Below, one piece after another: positions 11,063 through 23,616 of a stretch of 64,000 nucleotides of DNA. The position numbers and the translations under genes were made by a program. This DNA comes from Dolomedes plantarius. Taxonomy: Eukaryota > Arthropoda > Arachnida > Araneae > Dolomedidae. The stretch covers positions 105,501,545 to 105,565,544 of the forward strand of contig OU015495.1 in assembly GCA_907164885.2 (NCBI GenBank), read 5' to 3'. The first letter of the stretch is position 1, and the number at the start of each line of letters is the position of its first letter. The notes beneath the pieces were generated by a model that did no database searches, was not told where the DNA came from, and saw only the letters and a list, made by a program, of their open reading frames with translations.

Positions 11063-12652
11063 TCTTTATTTCAGAAGTGCCGTGTTCTTACAAATAGCGT
11101 GCTATCCGGCTCCATTTTTTGTTATGTACCATTACAGGAAAACAAATACAGAAGTATAGTATTATACAAAAAAATTACATAGCTTTTACGACAGGTAAAT
11201 TGTAATTACCATCTAAATAAGAACCCCGTTAAATGTTAAGAGAATTAGGCAGATTTTTAAATTTCACGTGCATTCGTCTTTTAATTTTACCATTAAGAAA
11301 CTGCCATTGGAATATTCGAGTCAGGAAACTTAGCAATAGATTCTCTTGAAGAGTAATAACATTCCTCGAATGGGAATGCGTGCTGCAAATGTACATTTCC
11401 GCATTCAGATTATTATTAACACCCATCAGCTGAGACGGCTTTAATCACGGCGGAGAACATTTTTAGCGACATATTTCTCTGTACCGTTTATTGGTTCTGT
11501 CATTGGAAGCCGTTAAGTTAATCATAGAAATGGCCCTTTGAAGTAATTTGATTCCCCTCTCACCGACTAAAAACTTATGTTTCCGGTTTCTAATAGGTAT
11601 ATAGAGTGTGTTCAAATCTTGATTAAAAATGAATATAGAATACTGCAAATGACAGCATTATTTTCCATAGTTAATTTTTAAAAGGGATTAGATTGTCCGG
11701 TGTAGCATAACATAATCCCGAAATGAACCAAAACGAACAGAGAAAACAATGCCAGGAGAAGAAAAAAGTTTACGTCAAAGAAAAACACACAACTTCTTAA
11801 AATTTATGAATATAATTCAAATTATCAATTAGATGCCAATTTTAACTTTCACTGCGGATTTTAAGGGGTGGTTTTTTTAGTTTACGAGTTACGCCCTCCT
11901 CAAGTTTCCTGTAAGTAAAAGTTATTGTAATCTATTTTAAATGTAAAACAACTTGAGAATTTTATTTATTGGGATTTTACGCTTAGTTCTTTTATTCTTA
12001 AATCCCCTGCCGGTCAAAAACAGAATAAAACCAAGCAACTTATCTCTCATAATCCACTTCATATCCCACAACCATCTGCTATTCTTCCTATTAATTTATT
12101 GCCTTCAGGCGAGGGTGTATATTTCGAGAACTCTTGCACATGATTTCGTAATAATCATATAAACGTTTACAACACAGTCGATAATTTTGCCCAAATATTT
12201 ATGGCTCTCTTAGATAGATTTACGGTACCCACGGTGAAAGCAGCGTACAGCATATTCTGGCTTAATACGAAAAAGAGTTCTGGCAGTCTATTTTGATTAT
12301 ATGACCTACAGACTGCAACTAACACGGGAAACTTGATTAGGAGTTTGTTTGGGAGAGCAGGAAGTTATCACTGACGGCTTAGAGTATTATGGGAAGTTAT
12401 CAACGGGAGATTACCGCTCATGATTATGCACTCACAATCGCGAAATATAACTTATATGACGGTATTGATATTATGTTCTTCGCAGCTGAATATGAGAATT
12501 TTTTTATGGCAACCTGACAAGTTTCTTTGTACATGAGCATTTTTAGCACTACCCGTTTAGTTATGCATTATGTCTTTTTCATAAACAAGTTCACAAATCC
12601 TAAAGTTTCAGTAATTGCCAAGAAAATTATGCGTAAAAAGTGGTATATTACA
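11063..12652. other. Unassigned AT-rich sequence
   Basis: No gene or repeat recognised. Short open frames here lack motifs. Confidence 0.5.
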
Positions 12653-12656
12653 TTAA

Positions 12657-13241
12657 CCCTTTTGCAGGTGCGCCAATTTTTTAAACACCAGCAGGCGCGC
12701 GTGGCACAAAATGCAACGTCTCTTTCTACCTTGATTATTCCTTTTGTATTAAACTAGTTTTTCAAACTGAAAATAATAATTCTGCTTTTTTTGACAAGAT
12801 ATAAAATGTTGACAATACTGAGATATATTTATAATTAAAGGCCAAAGAATGCAAATACTATCGCCTTGTTTCAAAACTGTCCAGTTTATTGGGTCTAAGG
12901 ACAACTTGCAAATTCATTCTTATTATGTCCAAAAACCTAAAAATCAAGGAGATTGTCCATCTTCGTGATATGCGGGATACCGTGTAATAGCGGCATATTT
13001 GATCGACTACATCAACTCCTGCTTCTGTCGTACTGAAATCCAGTATAATCGTTCGTTTACCATGGTTAAATCACGACTAACAATGAAGAGGAAGGAATAG
13101 AAGGGTAAAAAATCATACCGGCATTAGAAAGGGTAGCTATAAACAGAAACTGCTTAGAATATTCAAACCTTACATGTAAAAACAAACTATTCAAAATTAC
13201 GAAAAGGTTGCACTTTGAACACGGGCGCACCCGCTGAAGGG
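12657..13241. mobile_element. TTAA-flanked MITE, probably piggyBac-type, copy 1
   Basis: The element is flanked by TTAA at 12653-12656 and 13242-13245. Its ends are imperfect inverted repeats: CCCTTTTGCAGGTGCGCC on the left and, in reverse complement, CCCTTCAGCGGGTGCGCC on the right. A TTAA duplication is the signature of piggyBac-type transposition. At 585 bp it has no transposase. Confidence 0.7.
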
Positions 13242-13245
13242 TTAA

Positions 13246-13668
13246 AATGACTATTTGGCTCTTGTAAAGAAGTGGGTACCCCTTTCGACATGATAGATTA
13301 ATGCTCTGAGTAGACATAACATAAATGAAACATAAATCCTAAGAATTTATAAATGTAATTTATTTGGCGAAATCCTTGTTTATTAAAATGTGATGCTATA
13401 ACAGAAAGTATTCGGTTAAAAATGAATGAAATGTCGCATAATATTAAGGTTCTAATTTAAGCAATTTGCAGCATCATAAATCTGTTATAAAATTCTATAT
13501 TCAATAATGCAGTTTTCGATTTTTATGTCAAAGATTTACAGATTTGTTCTTAGTCAGATTAGAAAAATTCACCAAACAACACCAAGGGTTACCCGCTTCT
13601 TTACAATTACCGATTATTTTGTAGCATCGGATATCACTAAAACTCGTATTTGCTCAAAGTTATTAACA
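13246..13668. other. Unassigned AT-rich sequence
   Basis: Nothing recognised. Confidence 0.5.
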
Positions 13669-13731
13669 TTTTCCTTACGGGGTGGAATAGCATGTATCCC
13701 AAGAATACGGGCCCAAGACTGAATGATTGAA

Positions 13732-13735
<4 letters not shown>

Positions 13736-13774
<39 letters not shown>

Positions 13775-13809
13775 ATATATACATATATATATATACATAT
13801 CTATATATT

Positions 13810-13842
<33 letters not shown>

Positions 13843-13843
13843 A
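13736..13843. repeat. (TA)n/(TG)n microsatellite
   Basis: A TA dinucleotide tract with a short (TG)n interruption at about 13761-13773, inside MITE K copy 2. Confidence 0.9.
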
Positions 13844-14221
13844 ACTTCGAATATTCGAGAAAACTTTGAATTATCAGAGGATTTCGATATACCGAGGTTC
13901 CATTTATAGAAGTGATTTCTCACTGACTTCGATTTATAGAGGTTCACACTAAAATAATTGTATACTCACTTTTTGCAATGAAAACTGATTTTATCAAAAT
14001 AACTTATAACGATATATAGAGGTTTTCCAATAAAAACTTTGATATACGAGTATAGAGGTGCGGTGCCAAGCCAAGTAAACTAAAAATTCAAAATATCGAG
14101 GTTTTCCTAACCAGTCCTTGGATATGTAGAGGTAAAAATAACATGGGAGTGTTACGCAGGTTCAAGGGAAATTGAAAAACTTCAATTTATCAAAGAATTC
14201 GATTATATCGAAGTTCTACTG
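13844..14221. mobile_element. Tigger/pogo-type MITE nested in MITE K
   Basis: The right end, read in reverse complement from 14221, is CAGTAGAACTTCGATATAAT, followed outside by TA, which is the form of Tigger/pogo ends. The left end keeps ACTTCGAATATTCGAG but has lost its outermost bases to the adjoining TA tract. The interior repeats motifs such as GATATATAGAGG and TATCGAGG. No coding sequence. Compare the better preserved element at 35562-35892. Confidence 0.55.
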
Positions 14222-14328
14222 TATATATATATATATATAAAAACTCCCTTAATGGCCGTTCTTACAAAAGGGGTATGAAATTTCCCGTTCTAAAGAGGAA
14301 ATCGGAAAAATGGGCCCCGTAAGCTAAA

Positions 14329-15707
14329 TGTTAAAGATGAGACTATCCTGTGTTCGTAATCTATGAAGAATTAAGGTTAACTTCGATACAACCCCGAGAA
14401 TGAGAGTTAATATATAGTGAGATTACTTAATCAAATATTATCAATCTATTGGTGTCATTTATGGCTTAAAAGTCAAACTAATAACATGTCGTTATTTAAA
14501 GAATCAATTTATCCGAGCTCAAGAGGGCGTCTTTCCGTTACAATATTTAGTTAATTCGCCATTTCCTAAAAGTGCTCGAATATTTACCTTTATTTTTCCT
14601 TAGCCTGGAGATCTCTAAGATAATTCCATCATTTCATAGCTTAATCCCTTTATTGAGCGTTTTTCTCGCCAAACAAGGCAACCTTTTAATTATTTATTGC
14701 GTTTTTTTAAACATGATCAGTAGATGGGGATCTTTTAATCGTGGCATTCTCCCAAAATTGACAGAAACATAAAATTTGCTGACTGAAACATACTTACACA
14801 TAATACTGAAAAATATTCGGTATCATTCGGTAATATCTGGTCTTATTTCAAAGATACTTGTATTGTTCTGTTCCTACTAACTACAGAATTGCGCTATCAG
14901 CCAAATTTTCTGCAGATTGACATTTAGAGCTTCCGTGTTATGAAGATAAGTTACGTGACGGGGAAGAGATCGTAACTGCTATGCAAAATAGATATGACGT
15001 AAAATAGATACTCTCGACTAGTAAAAAATAATGAAGTGAATATTAAATCACTTTAATGGATAAGCTAGATGATAGCAAGGACAGCTATTCTCCTCTTCCT
15101 TCCGGTTTCCGAGTTCAGGGGTAAAGTTTCTGGACGTCATATATACAATTTTTGTATGAAAAGAGTTCAGTAATAAAAAAGATGTATTTTTAAGGGTTTA
15201 GTTGTTAATCTTTAGAATCTACAAACCAGGATCATGTTAACTTTTTTTATGTTTGAATCTCTCCAATACACTGGTATAAGTTTTAATTCACAACATTTCA
15301 CTTTTATCAAACTATGTTTGTTTTTTATCGTTTCATACACAAGGAAACCCTCTTGTCAGTGATGACGAAATATGAGATACATATGTTAGAGGTAGAAGAC
15401 TGTGTTGTAAAAAATCACCCAGGGCAAATTTAATTCACATCTACACAGCTTAATTATGCTGCAATCAATTTAGTGAAAACAATTTTAATTAAGTGACATC
15501 ACACTTCAAGGCACAGACACAAAGGTTCGTTCAAAGTATAAATTTCGATCGCATATATCACTAGTTGAGAGATCGGCGTACCCTTTATTTAATTTACGAA
15601 TCAGTAAGTATTTAATTAGCTCTTATCATCCCTAGCAACTTTCTAAAATCATTTACTTACCGAATGAACGTACTAATTTTGAACGCGATCCCAATATTTA
15701 CAAATAA

Positions 15708-15708
<1 letters not shown>
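14329..15708. other. Unassigned AT-rich sequence
   Basis: No gene or known repeat recognised; a 66-codon frame at 14572-14772 has no motif. Confidence 0.5.

Positions 15709-15765
<57 letters not shown>
15709..15765. repeat. (TA)n microsatellite at a Helitron 5' end
   Basis: Pure TA repeat directly preceding the conserved Helitron sequence. It is most simply explained as an expansion of the element's own TC(TA)n start. Confidence 0.9.
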
Positions 15766-15767
<2 letters not shown>

Positions 15768-16483
15768 CACAGTTCCGTAACTGACTGACTCACTGACTGA
15801 CAGATAACGCACAGACCAAACCGCTGGACTTAAAGGGCTGAAATTTTGCATGGCGATTCTTCTTATAGTGTAGGGGTGCACTATGAAAGATTTTTGAAAC
15901 ATTCTTCACAGATTATTTTAATTAAATTTTTAAGCTGTTTTAGCAACATTCTTTAAAGTTTGCATTTAAAATAATAATCTGAGGGTTATAAAATTTATAT
16001 CACGAGAAAGGTCATAAAACTTCCTTTAAAATGAAATATTTTTCGAATCTTTACCTCCATTTTCTGATTTTCGGTGAATTTTTAAAGATTAATTTTTAGA
16101 ATTTAATTTATTAAATGTTGATCATGTGGTTTGTTTTCTTTTTGTGATACTTTAAATTAATTTTGCGTCACGGGCATAACAACGAAATAAATTGGAAAAA
16201 AATATTTAAATACAGTAAAAGATCAAATTTAAACACTAGACTAACTGAGATGGAAGTTTTTTAAGAATTTAATTCAAATTAGTATGTTTTAGGGATATGA
16301 AACATACAAATTAATTGCATACATTGACAGTTGTATTTAATTTGAAAATTTTCTTCTACATTATGTCTATAAAAATATCCGTTACGATTTTTTTATAAAT
16401 ATTTTTTTTGGCATTAATTGCATATATTGACCGTTGTATTTAATTTGAATGTACTCCGTAGCGAAGCACGGGTATTCAGCTAA
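15709..16483 (+). mobile_element. Non-autonomous Helitron, family H1, copy 3
   Basis: Carries CAGTTCCGTAACTGACTGAC near its 5' side and the hairpin CCGT-AGCGAAGC-ACGG near its 3' side. It ends in CTAA followed by T, a permitted CTRR variant of the CTAG ending of the other copies. The 5' TC(TA)n start has expanded into a pure (TA)n tract of about 55 bases, so the first base is uncertain. The interior has a duplicated ATTGCATACATTGAC-type segment not seen in copy 1. Confidence 0.8.
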
Positions 16484-16489
16484 TATATC

Positions 16490-16715
16490 AATGCGGAAGT
16501 CCCCTGTTTCGAACGATTAGAACTGCTTGACATTGCCCCATGAAGATACACGAAGTTTTACTGGCTGTATATTATGAGAGCCCACATAGGTGAGCCAGCG
16601 GTACTCCCTATGAGGGGGACTACACGGAAACGATCAAGCCTTATTCGGGATTTGAACCCAAACCCCCTGCATGGCAGCTCAGAGCACTAACCACTATACT
16701 ATGCGGGCTGCTTTT
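16490..16715 (-). repeat. tRNA-derived SINE, family D, reverse orientation
   Basis: On the minus strand the head reads GCATAGTATAGTGGTTAGTG (A box region) and GGGTTTGGGTTCAAATCCCG (B box region), followed by a body that contains GTGTAGTCCCCCTCATAGGG. It is not a functional tRNA gene because the acceptor stem is not closed. Single copy in this window. Confidence 0.6.
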
Positions 16716-18411
16716 CTAATACATTGATTTAAATCAATTTGTGTGCTACATTTTCTTATTTCTCGTAACTTCTAATTCGCTTTTGTCTGAATTAATTCCG
16801 TCGTAATTTTTAAGAAAAAATCGCAAATCCTCATGCCATTCTCGCCGAGATGGGTTAAGAAGCAAAGTCGAAAGTCGCGTGCTGGATTAGGAAGTAGCTG
16901 GCAAAACGTAAGCAACATAGGAAAGAAGGTGTCCCACAGTGAGAAGAACATCGTTGAATTTTGAAGCAGGACAAGATCTTCTGTTGAAGAAGTAACGCCT
17001 GAAAACCCGTTAAGGACTGAATTGATAGTTTTTTGTGCGAGTCAGAGCGTGAGAATTGGGTTAGAGTTTAAATGAAAATTCTTGGTGTGTTCAATCAGAA
17101 AGTGGATTCTATTGCAAAATTTAGCTTTAAATAAAATCTGATTTAAAATAATTTTTAGTCTTGTCTCTAACAAATATTTATCGGGGTTGAAAACACTTGT
17201 ACGCACTTGCATCATAAACTGTATATAGTTTTATTTGGTAAAGGAAGTTGAAGGAGGACAAATTTGCATTACAAGGTTACTGGAGTTAAAAATAATTTTT
17301 AAAAATCCTCTAAATTCGCAATTTTTCCACATTTTGAAAAATACGATTTTAATAAATCCAGATTTGAGGGTAAAAACTGGGATAAAATAGAAAAAAAACT
17401 TTTGAAGAAAATCGAAATTATTATTAGGAATTAAAAACGAAACAAAATTCAGAATCTTTAAGAGACATAAAGCTTTATAAAAAAGTTAACGATTCCGAGA
17501 CGTGTGATAAAATAATATCAACCCTTTAAAAAAATACCATTAATTTACATTTTAATATCTTTAGAAGTGTCAGGAGAAATTTAGTGATTCAAAAACGTAT
17601 TAAACTCCAGATGTAAAAGCGAAACTGAGCTAAAAAAAAAGTTTTAACCTTTGAAATTGTTTTCTTAAGTAATTTATATTCGTAATGTGCTTTAAGAGTT
17701 GTATGCTGTATATAAAAACCCCGATAAAGAAAATTTTACGAAAAAAAAGTAGGTAAGGAAATTAATAAAAAGTAATTTTCTTCCGTGCGTAGTTAAATAC
17801 AGTCTATATATATATATTTTTTTTTACCACGCATGCAGTTTAGTGATTACTTTACTAATTATTTGCCACAAGTAAAGCACATTTTGCCTCTTTTTTTCTC
17901 TATTGTCTCGAAAGAAAGAAAGAAAAGCAGTTAGATTTTTAATACCTCGTTTCCGGGTAATTTTTTTTAGTGCAGCATTAAAGTAATAGGCTCAGACAAA
18001 TCTTTCTTAACGGGAATCAACGCACCTTTTAATATATTCGTGTCATATTTTGGATTCTAGGAGGGATTTCTTTTTTCTACAAACTTTGTTAAGAGCTTCC
18101 GTTATTTTCGCTCCGTGGAGTTATTCTTGGTAAGTGGTTTTAGTAGGTGCTGTCTAAAATCAAAGATATGATGCTCAAAATTTTTAAATCATTAGTAAAA
18201 ATTACCTTATTTTCAATTGTGTAGAAAGTCGGTATTCACTTTTAAAGAAAGTTGGTCAAGATATCGAAATCATGCTCAAAACGAAAATATATAAATCATT
18301 CTTCTTCTTCAGGATACCTTCTTTTAGGGGATCATTATTCATTTAGGATAATCTTTTTTTCCTATAAAGGATTTATAAGTAAAGTTAGTTTTGACAAAAA
18401 TGCATTAACGT
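16716..18411. other. Unassigned AT-rich sequence
   Basis: No gene recognised. A short GAAA-repeat is present at about 17910-17925. Confidence 0.5.
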
Positions 18412-18475
18412 TCCGGGATTCGAGTCCAGGCCTCCTATGTTCGAGGCTATTATTCTAACGACTACACTATTCTGT
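18412..18475 (-). repeat. tRNA-like SINE head, reverse orientation
   Basis: On the minus strand it reads GTGTAGTCGTTAGAATAATA (A-box-like) and GGACTCGAATCCCGG (B box). The acceptor ends do not pair, so this is a pseudo-tRNA or a truncated SINE rather than a working tRNA gene. Confidence 0.5.
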
Positions 18476-21400
18476 AGTTTAAAATAATTCGTCATTTTCC
18501 TGTGTCCTCTCTGCTGATATATCTCCATTTCTTTTTCAATCTACGAATGCAAGATGGTAGTCAGAGTTTCTCTCATTGGCAATACTGACTTTTTTCAATG
18601 ATGCGGATTTTTTTCCCACTATGAATATTAGTCGTATGCTGACTAACGATCCATTATCCCTTTTTTCTAACTGTGCACTGTTATCATGACCATCTGCTGT
18701 AATTCGGATTCGACACCGCATCTTTTAACCACGATTCTGGTTTTATACAAACCGAATAATCATGGTGATGTGAGAAAAACATTTTTTTTTAAACATTCGT
18801 TCCTCAGTACTTGAATAGATATTCGATTGCTTTCCAATACTCCTAAGAAATAAGAAAACTCAGCCTAAATTAACAATTAAAAAGATTTGTTAGTGCTTCA
18901 TTTCGGTTTACAACCAAATAATTATATCTACGATATGCTTAAAGCAATAACTCAAAGATACAATAGGTGAGTGGAAGGAGATCCTACTACTAAGTCCTAA
19001 TTCCACTTTCTAAATTATTCCTAAACTTAACTAATTAGTCGAATACGAGGTTAGGAATAAAAATGCCAAGTTCATGTCTTTAACTACATTTGTCCAGGCT
19101 TCATCTGAGAGAATTGCTTCCTCCATTTACATATATTGTGGGTATTTTTAGAGAAGCCTGCCTCTCACGTGAAGTTGCCAAATTACGTAACCTAAATTCT
19201 CCTTAGCTCGTTCGAGTGTAAGTTGCGTGACGCATGGCGAAGGGAGTTGGCCGAGAATTGCGACAGGAAAAACCAACTCAAGCAAAATGGGGAAAAAAAT
19301 TATCTTTTCGAAAATTTAATAAAACCCGTTAATTATTCAACTAACAGAAACATTACCACTCCACTTATATTATACTTATTATTTTATGTCTTTGGAGCAT
19401 ATTTCCTCCTTGGGTAAAAACTTTATATGCAATATGAAGGAAGCTATGTAAGGTCTTAATCAAGCCTTCAACCTTTATAGCGAAATTGGATGCTTAAATC
19501 GACAACTGGGGGAAAATTCAGGTGTATTATCAGGTTGGCCACATAACTGCCTACTTTTACTTTAAATTTTAATAGTGTTTTTTAGATTGGTGCCGTAAAA
19601 ATCATTATTCTGTCCTACGGGTATCCTTCCTCCTGTACGATGTAAGTAAATTGAGTTGTCCCATAAGTTTTATGTAAAAAAGATAGTTTGCCAAAAAAGA
19701 GGGGGTCGGTAAAATACTTCCTGAATGGATACTTTTACTAGCAACTAAGTAAAATGAGAGCAGAAATTATCAACGATTTCTCATAGGTTTAGGTTACAAT
19801 AATGCCAACTAATTCTTTAGTTAGCGTAGTGGCCGTAATTTCTAAGCTGAAATACGATGATATCTTAAAAGCTCAAAAATCATCCGTACAGGGGTGGATA
19901 ACAGCGTAGAGAATTGTGTAATTACGGCGATGTTTACCGAATGTAAGTACACAGGCGTTAAACAAGAGATTAATTGATATGGGTGTATAATATATATTAT
20001 ACTAAATGAAGCAGACTGTTTTAATTCAGAATCTTTTCAGATGTTGTGTAATAAAGGAGTAATTTAAACCTCTAATAACAACAAATTCTGGCAAATCTAT
20101 ATGTAACACAACTATGTCCCTATTATTATAATGTGTTTCTTGCAGTATCTACGAATACCTTCAAATAGTTATAGTTTTTTCCACCTACGAAGGTATAAAT
20201 TGTTCACTATTAAAAAGCTTCACAATTAAAAGCATTTTATGCAATTTTTTTCTGCAATTTGAGTATTTGATAAAATATCTTTCGAAAAAAATTTCCCTTT
20301 TTGTAGTTGGAAATCAGAAACCATTATTTCTGTAAAAAAATCTTAAAATGATTATAAAAGAAAGCTTATTGCAAAATAACATAAGAAATACTTTTTAATC
20401 TTATTGTTTCAACTTTGTCATTTAAACTCTGGTGAAACAATATACAAAATAATGTTACAAAAGCTTAGTATTTTATACTGAAGAACATAAAATAATCGTT
20501 TCTATTCAAGCATTTTCTCCTTTATTCTGCCGTATAGAGCAAATTAATGTCAAGAGAAATCAAAAAATTCAAAGGCAAATGAGCATTTTCTATGGATTAA
20601 CACTCATGCATAAACATTACGGAAAAAGTAAAAATTAGTTAAATTTATTTAACCTGAGTAAAGAAATTAAAAATCAGCTTTGCATTCCGTTATGTCTGAA
20701 AGCTGCGCAACGAAATTAATTTAATCGATGAGCAATATAGAGGACAAAAGGGCAAATATGGACCGCTTATAATGCCTTTTATTGGAATTCCGAGTAATTT
20801 ATTGAGTAACTGATAGGAAAATTAGACTTATTAAAGCAACGCTTTTCTTTTGTGCAAAGGCAATCTGTAAGTGTACTTATAAGTTAATCAACGATAAAGT
20901 GAAAAAGGGAAAAAAATACATTTTTGAGGAGTTGAGAGATAATTTAGGTTACAGATTAAACTCTAAAATTTCTCTAAAATATTTTCAAATAGTTTTAAAT
21001 TTTAGAGGTTTGTTTCAATAAAACCGTACAAACTGGATAAATTAAATTATTAAATTGGTATATCTGGTTAGACCAGCATAATTTATGAGAAAATAAAATT
21101 GAAGCTACATTCCAGAATATCGTGAATTTCATTTGTTGGGGGATGATTTTATACAGAATATGAATATTTTAGAAAGATAATAAAGGTCATTTAACACTAA
21201 TCCACCCCCACCCCACTTTCAACACATTTCAAAAGGCAAAATTTTCGAGAAAAAATTGCTATTTGAAATCATTTTTTACCTCACTCGCCTCAGCTGTAGA
21301 AATATTGATAGTCAAATGAATATGGTACTTTTAGACAACCTGAACTTTTCTGTTCATGTATATATTTTATATAAATGAGCTGTAATACTATATATAAGTT

Positions 21401-21660
21401 ACGTCCATCAATTGAAATTATTTGCATTTAAAATGTAGTGTATTTAAATTTAAAAGCATTATTCGTGTTTCTTTTGAAAAATGAAATTCATACATGTGTA
21501 AAGAATTTCTCTCTATGTAACTTGTTGCAATTTTGTTGGAAATAGCTACTTCATTATAGTCATAAGTTATAGTGTTAAAGGCAATTTGACAGTATTTAAG
21601 AAACTTTTCGAAAGTTTAATACTGAGCTGAGAGATTCCAATACGGCGGCTACTCAACACC
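18476..21660. other. Long unassigned AT-rich stretch
   Basis: About 3.2 kb without a recognised gene, RNA or repeat family. All open frames are under 70 codons and have no motifs. Confidence 0.5.
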
Positions 21661-21664
21661 TTAA

Positions 21665-22080
21665 AAGCGCTTGTGTACTAACCCTATTGGATTCGCTCAC
21701 CTCAATGTTAACCTATTGAGAAAATGTGTCCAAGTATTGCCGACTTGGATTGAAAGATTTTTTTTAATTGTACTCCGTAAAAGAAAAAGAAATTTTACAC
21801 CTTGGAGCATTTTTCATTAAAAGAAATGCAAATAATATTTTTAAATTTAAATTATTCGGGGGAAAATCTGGTGTAGTGTGTTTTAAACGCTTCTAAATTC
21901 CTTTGGTGGACAAAAATTTCTAAAATGAATCCTGTTACATGGGGCAGAAAAATTCAGGCTATTTGAAAATACCCTTTTTATTGGATTATCAGAATTTATG
22001 TAGATGCAAATAGTAGACACATTTTCTCCATAGGTTAACATTGAGGTGACCGAATCCAGTAGGGTTAGTACACAGCAGCT
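21665..22080. mobile_element. TTAA-flanked element with long TIRs, copy 1
   Basis: TTAA at 21661-21664 and 22081-22084 flanks an element whose ends pair over about 60 bases. The left arm contains TGTGTACTAACCCTATTGGA and ACCTCAATGTTAACCTATTG, and the right arm contains their inverse with a few changes. A second, reversed copy begins at 63489. No coding capacity at 416 bp. The TTAA flanks suggest piggyBac-type transposition, which is an inference. Confidence 0.7.
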
Positions 22081-22084
22081 TTAA

Positions 22085-22604
22085 TAGCTTCTATCCGTTT
22101 TGATAAATAGTATGCAGTAATAAAGCTCGTGCTTTATCAGTCAGCGCAGTTGGTGCAATATTTTACAATAACGTTGAAAATATGCATTGTAAAAATACGC
22201 TACGATAAAAAAATAATAATGAAATTAAGCTGTTTTTGAATACAGTAAATACATAACTTTAATCACAAGACATTTACAACTTTGTCTTATTTGTTTTTAA
22301 ACTTATTTGTTTCGAAGTAAATTTTGTCATAACATTAACTGCCGTACCAATAAATGTCACTATAAAAATATAATTGTTGGCAGAGAGAGTAACTGAATGA
22401 AACAGACATCGCACTACTAAAACAGACATCGCAAGTCTTAAAATGTAAATATGCTTTACTTTTTTTAACTGAATCACAGTAGAATATTTTGAAATAGTTA
22501 TTGCTTAAGACGTTTAGAAACTCAAATTTAGGACATAACTTAATTTTCGGGTAGAAGCCTATTAAGGACATTAGGCTCCCTTGAAAATTTATGTAAACTG
22601 ATTG
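22085..22604. other. Unassigned AT-rich sequence
   Basis: No gene recognised; the minus-strand frames at 22274-22625 lack motifs. Confidence 0.5.
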
Positions 22605-22654
22605 CTTTAGACCAGAGTTTCCCAAAGTGTGTTCCGCGTAACCCTGGGGTTCCT

Positions 22655-23601
22655 TAATTTTTTTTTTATTTATTTATTACGTCGAGGAATTAGTCGGAAA
22701 GACCATTTCCCTGCGTGTGGCCCAATACAAACTAGCCTTAGAATAATAGTTGTCAATAAGTAAAACGTTAGAACTAATGTTGGCTAAAGAAGCACAAACT
22801 GTCAAATGTCTAAAATCCATAGTCTCTCCATTTGAACACAAGGGACAGTCAGGGGTATCCCCCACACCTATTCGGTGGAGGTGTCCTTGTAAATTGTCAT
22901 GTCCATTAAGAGTTCTAAAATTTGCAGCAAAGGTTTGTCTGGGGAGATTCATTGGAACTAGATTCCCTAAAAGAATTTCCCATCTCTTTCCCTTAGCGTC
23001 TTTTTTTCGAGTTTCACATACATAGTTCTTTGTTTCTCTTGTAATTGCGGAAAAAGCATGGCTGCAGCCTTGTTTAGCTAGAGAGTCTGCCCTTTCATTA
23101 CCTGGAATATCACAGTGACTGGGTATCCACTGAAACGTAATTGCCCAACCAGCACTGCTAAGCAGGTTTATTTTTTGTTTTGTCTCCTCTACCCTTCTTG
23201 AATCCGTATTAATAAGAGAGCAGAGGGAATGGATTGCAGACTGTGAATCCACAAGGAGAACTGCATGTCTGTAAGAAGTGGTCAAATCCAGTAAAGAAGA
23301 CAACGCTTGACCAACTGCTTCAATTTCTGCCTCATAGTTTGTAGCACCGAAGCACAAGAACCCTCGAAAACGTTCTTGCAATAATAGCCAGCCCCAGCTG
23401 AAGCGTCCTCCTGGGAATAACCGTCTGTATCAATGTGGAGCCAGGTGTCCATAGGATACCTCGTGGCTATGGTCTTGAGGGCGTAAGCACGAAGAACAGC
23501 AGGGATGGCATCACTCTTTTTTTTCCTGGAAATCGATTTGTAGGCTTGAAGTTGGAAAACCAAGGGTAGGAGGAAAATATCCTTCTAGGCAGAAAGCCTT
23601 C
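22655..23601 (-). mobile_element. 5'-truncated non-LTR retrotransposon (LINE)
   Basis: Minus-strand fragment covering the end of the RNase H region and the C-terminal zinc-knuckle of a Jockey/I-like LINE. The 3' end is marked by TAA directly followed by TAAATAAATAAAAAAAAAA, so there is essentially no 3' UTR. The 5' part is lost, as expected from incomplete reverse transcription. It lies inside the hAT element. Confidence 0.8.
22677..23601 (-). pseudogene. LINE ORF2 C-terminal remnant: RNase H domain plus zinc-knuckle
   Basis: The upstream frame (to about 23380) contains LPLVFQLQAYKSI and WLHIDTDGYSQED, with the first RNase H aspartate in TDG. A frameshift near 23370 moves the reading into the 234-codon frame ending at 22677. 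There the remaining RNase H residues are visible: Glu in NYEAEIEAV, Asp in LVDSQSAIHSL, and WIPSHCDIPGNERADSLAKQ with the last Asp. A terminal CPLCSNGETMDFRHLTVC zinc-knuckle follows. RNase H removes the RNA strand during target-primed reverse transcription. The reverse transcriptase and endonuclease domains are absent, so it is dead. The clade is not certain from this part alone. Confidence 0.85.
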
Positions 23602-23616
23602 AAAAAATTTAGGGGT

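Larger units (their letters stand above)
13669..14328. mobile_element. Non-autonomous TIR element (MITE family K), copy 2, with an insertion
   Basis: It has the same ends as the copy at 1195-1480: TTTTCCTTACGGGG on the left with GATAGCATGTATCC-like sequence behind it, and GGGCCCCGTAAGCTAAA on the right with CCCGTTCTAAAGAGGAAATC before it. The interior (TA)n tract is interrupted by a Tigger-like MITE (13844-14221), which explains the extra length over copy 1. Confidence 0.6.

Noticed and set aside
19645..19680. GAGTTGTCCCATAAGTTTTA resembling the terminal region of some mariner elements
   Set aside because: No matching inverted end and no transposase sequence within 1.5 kb.
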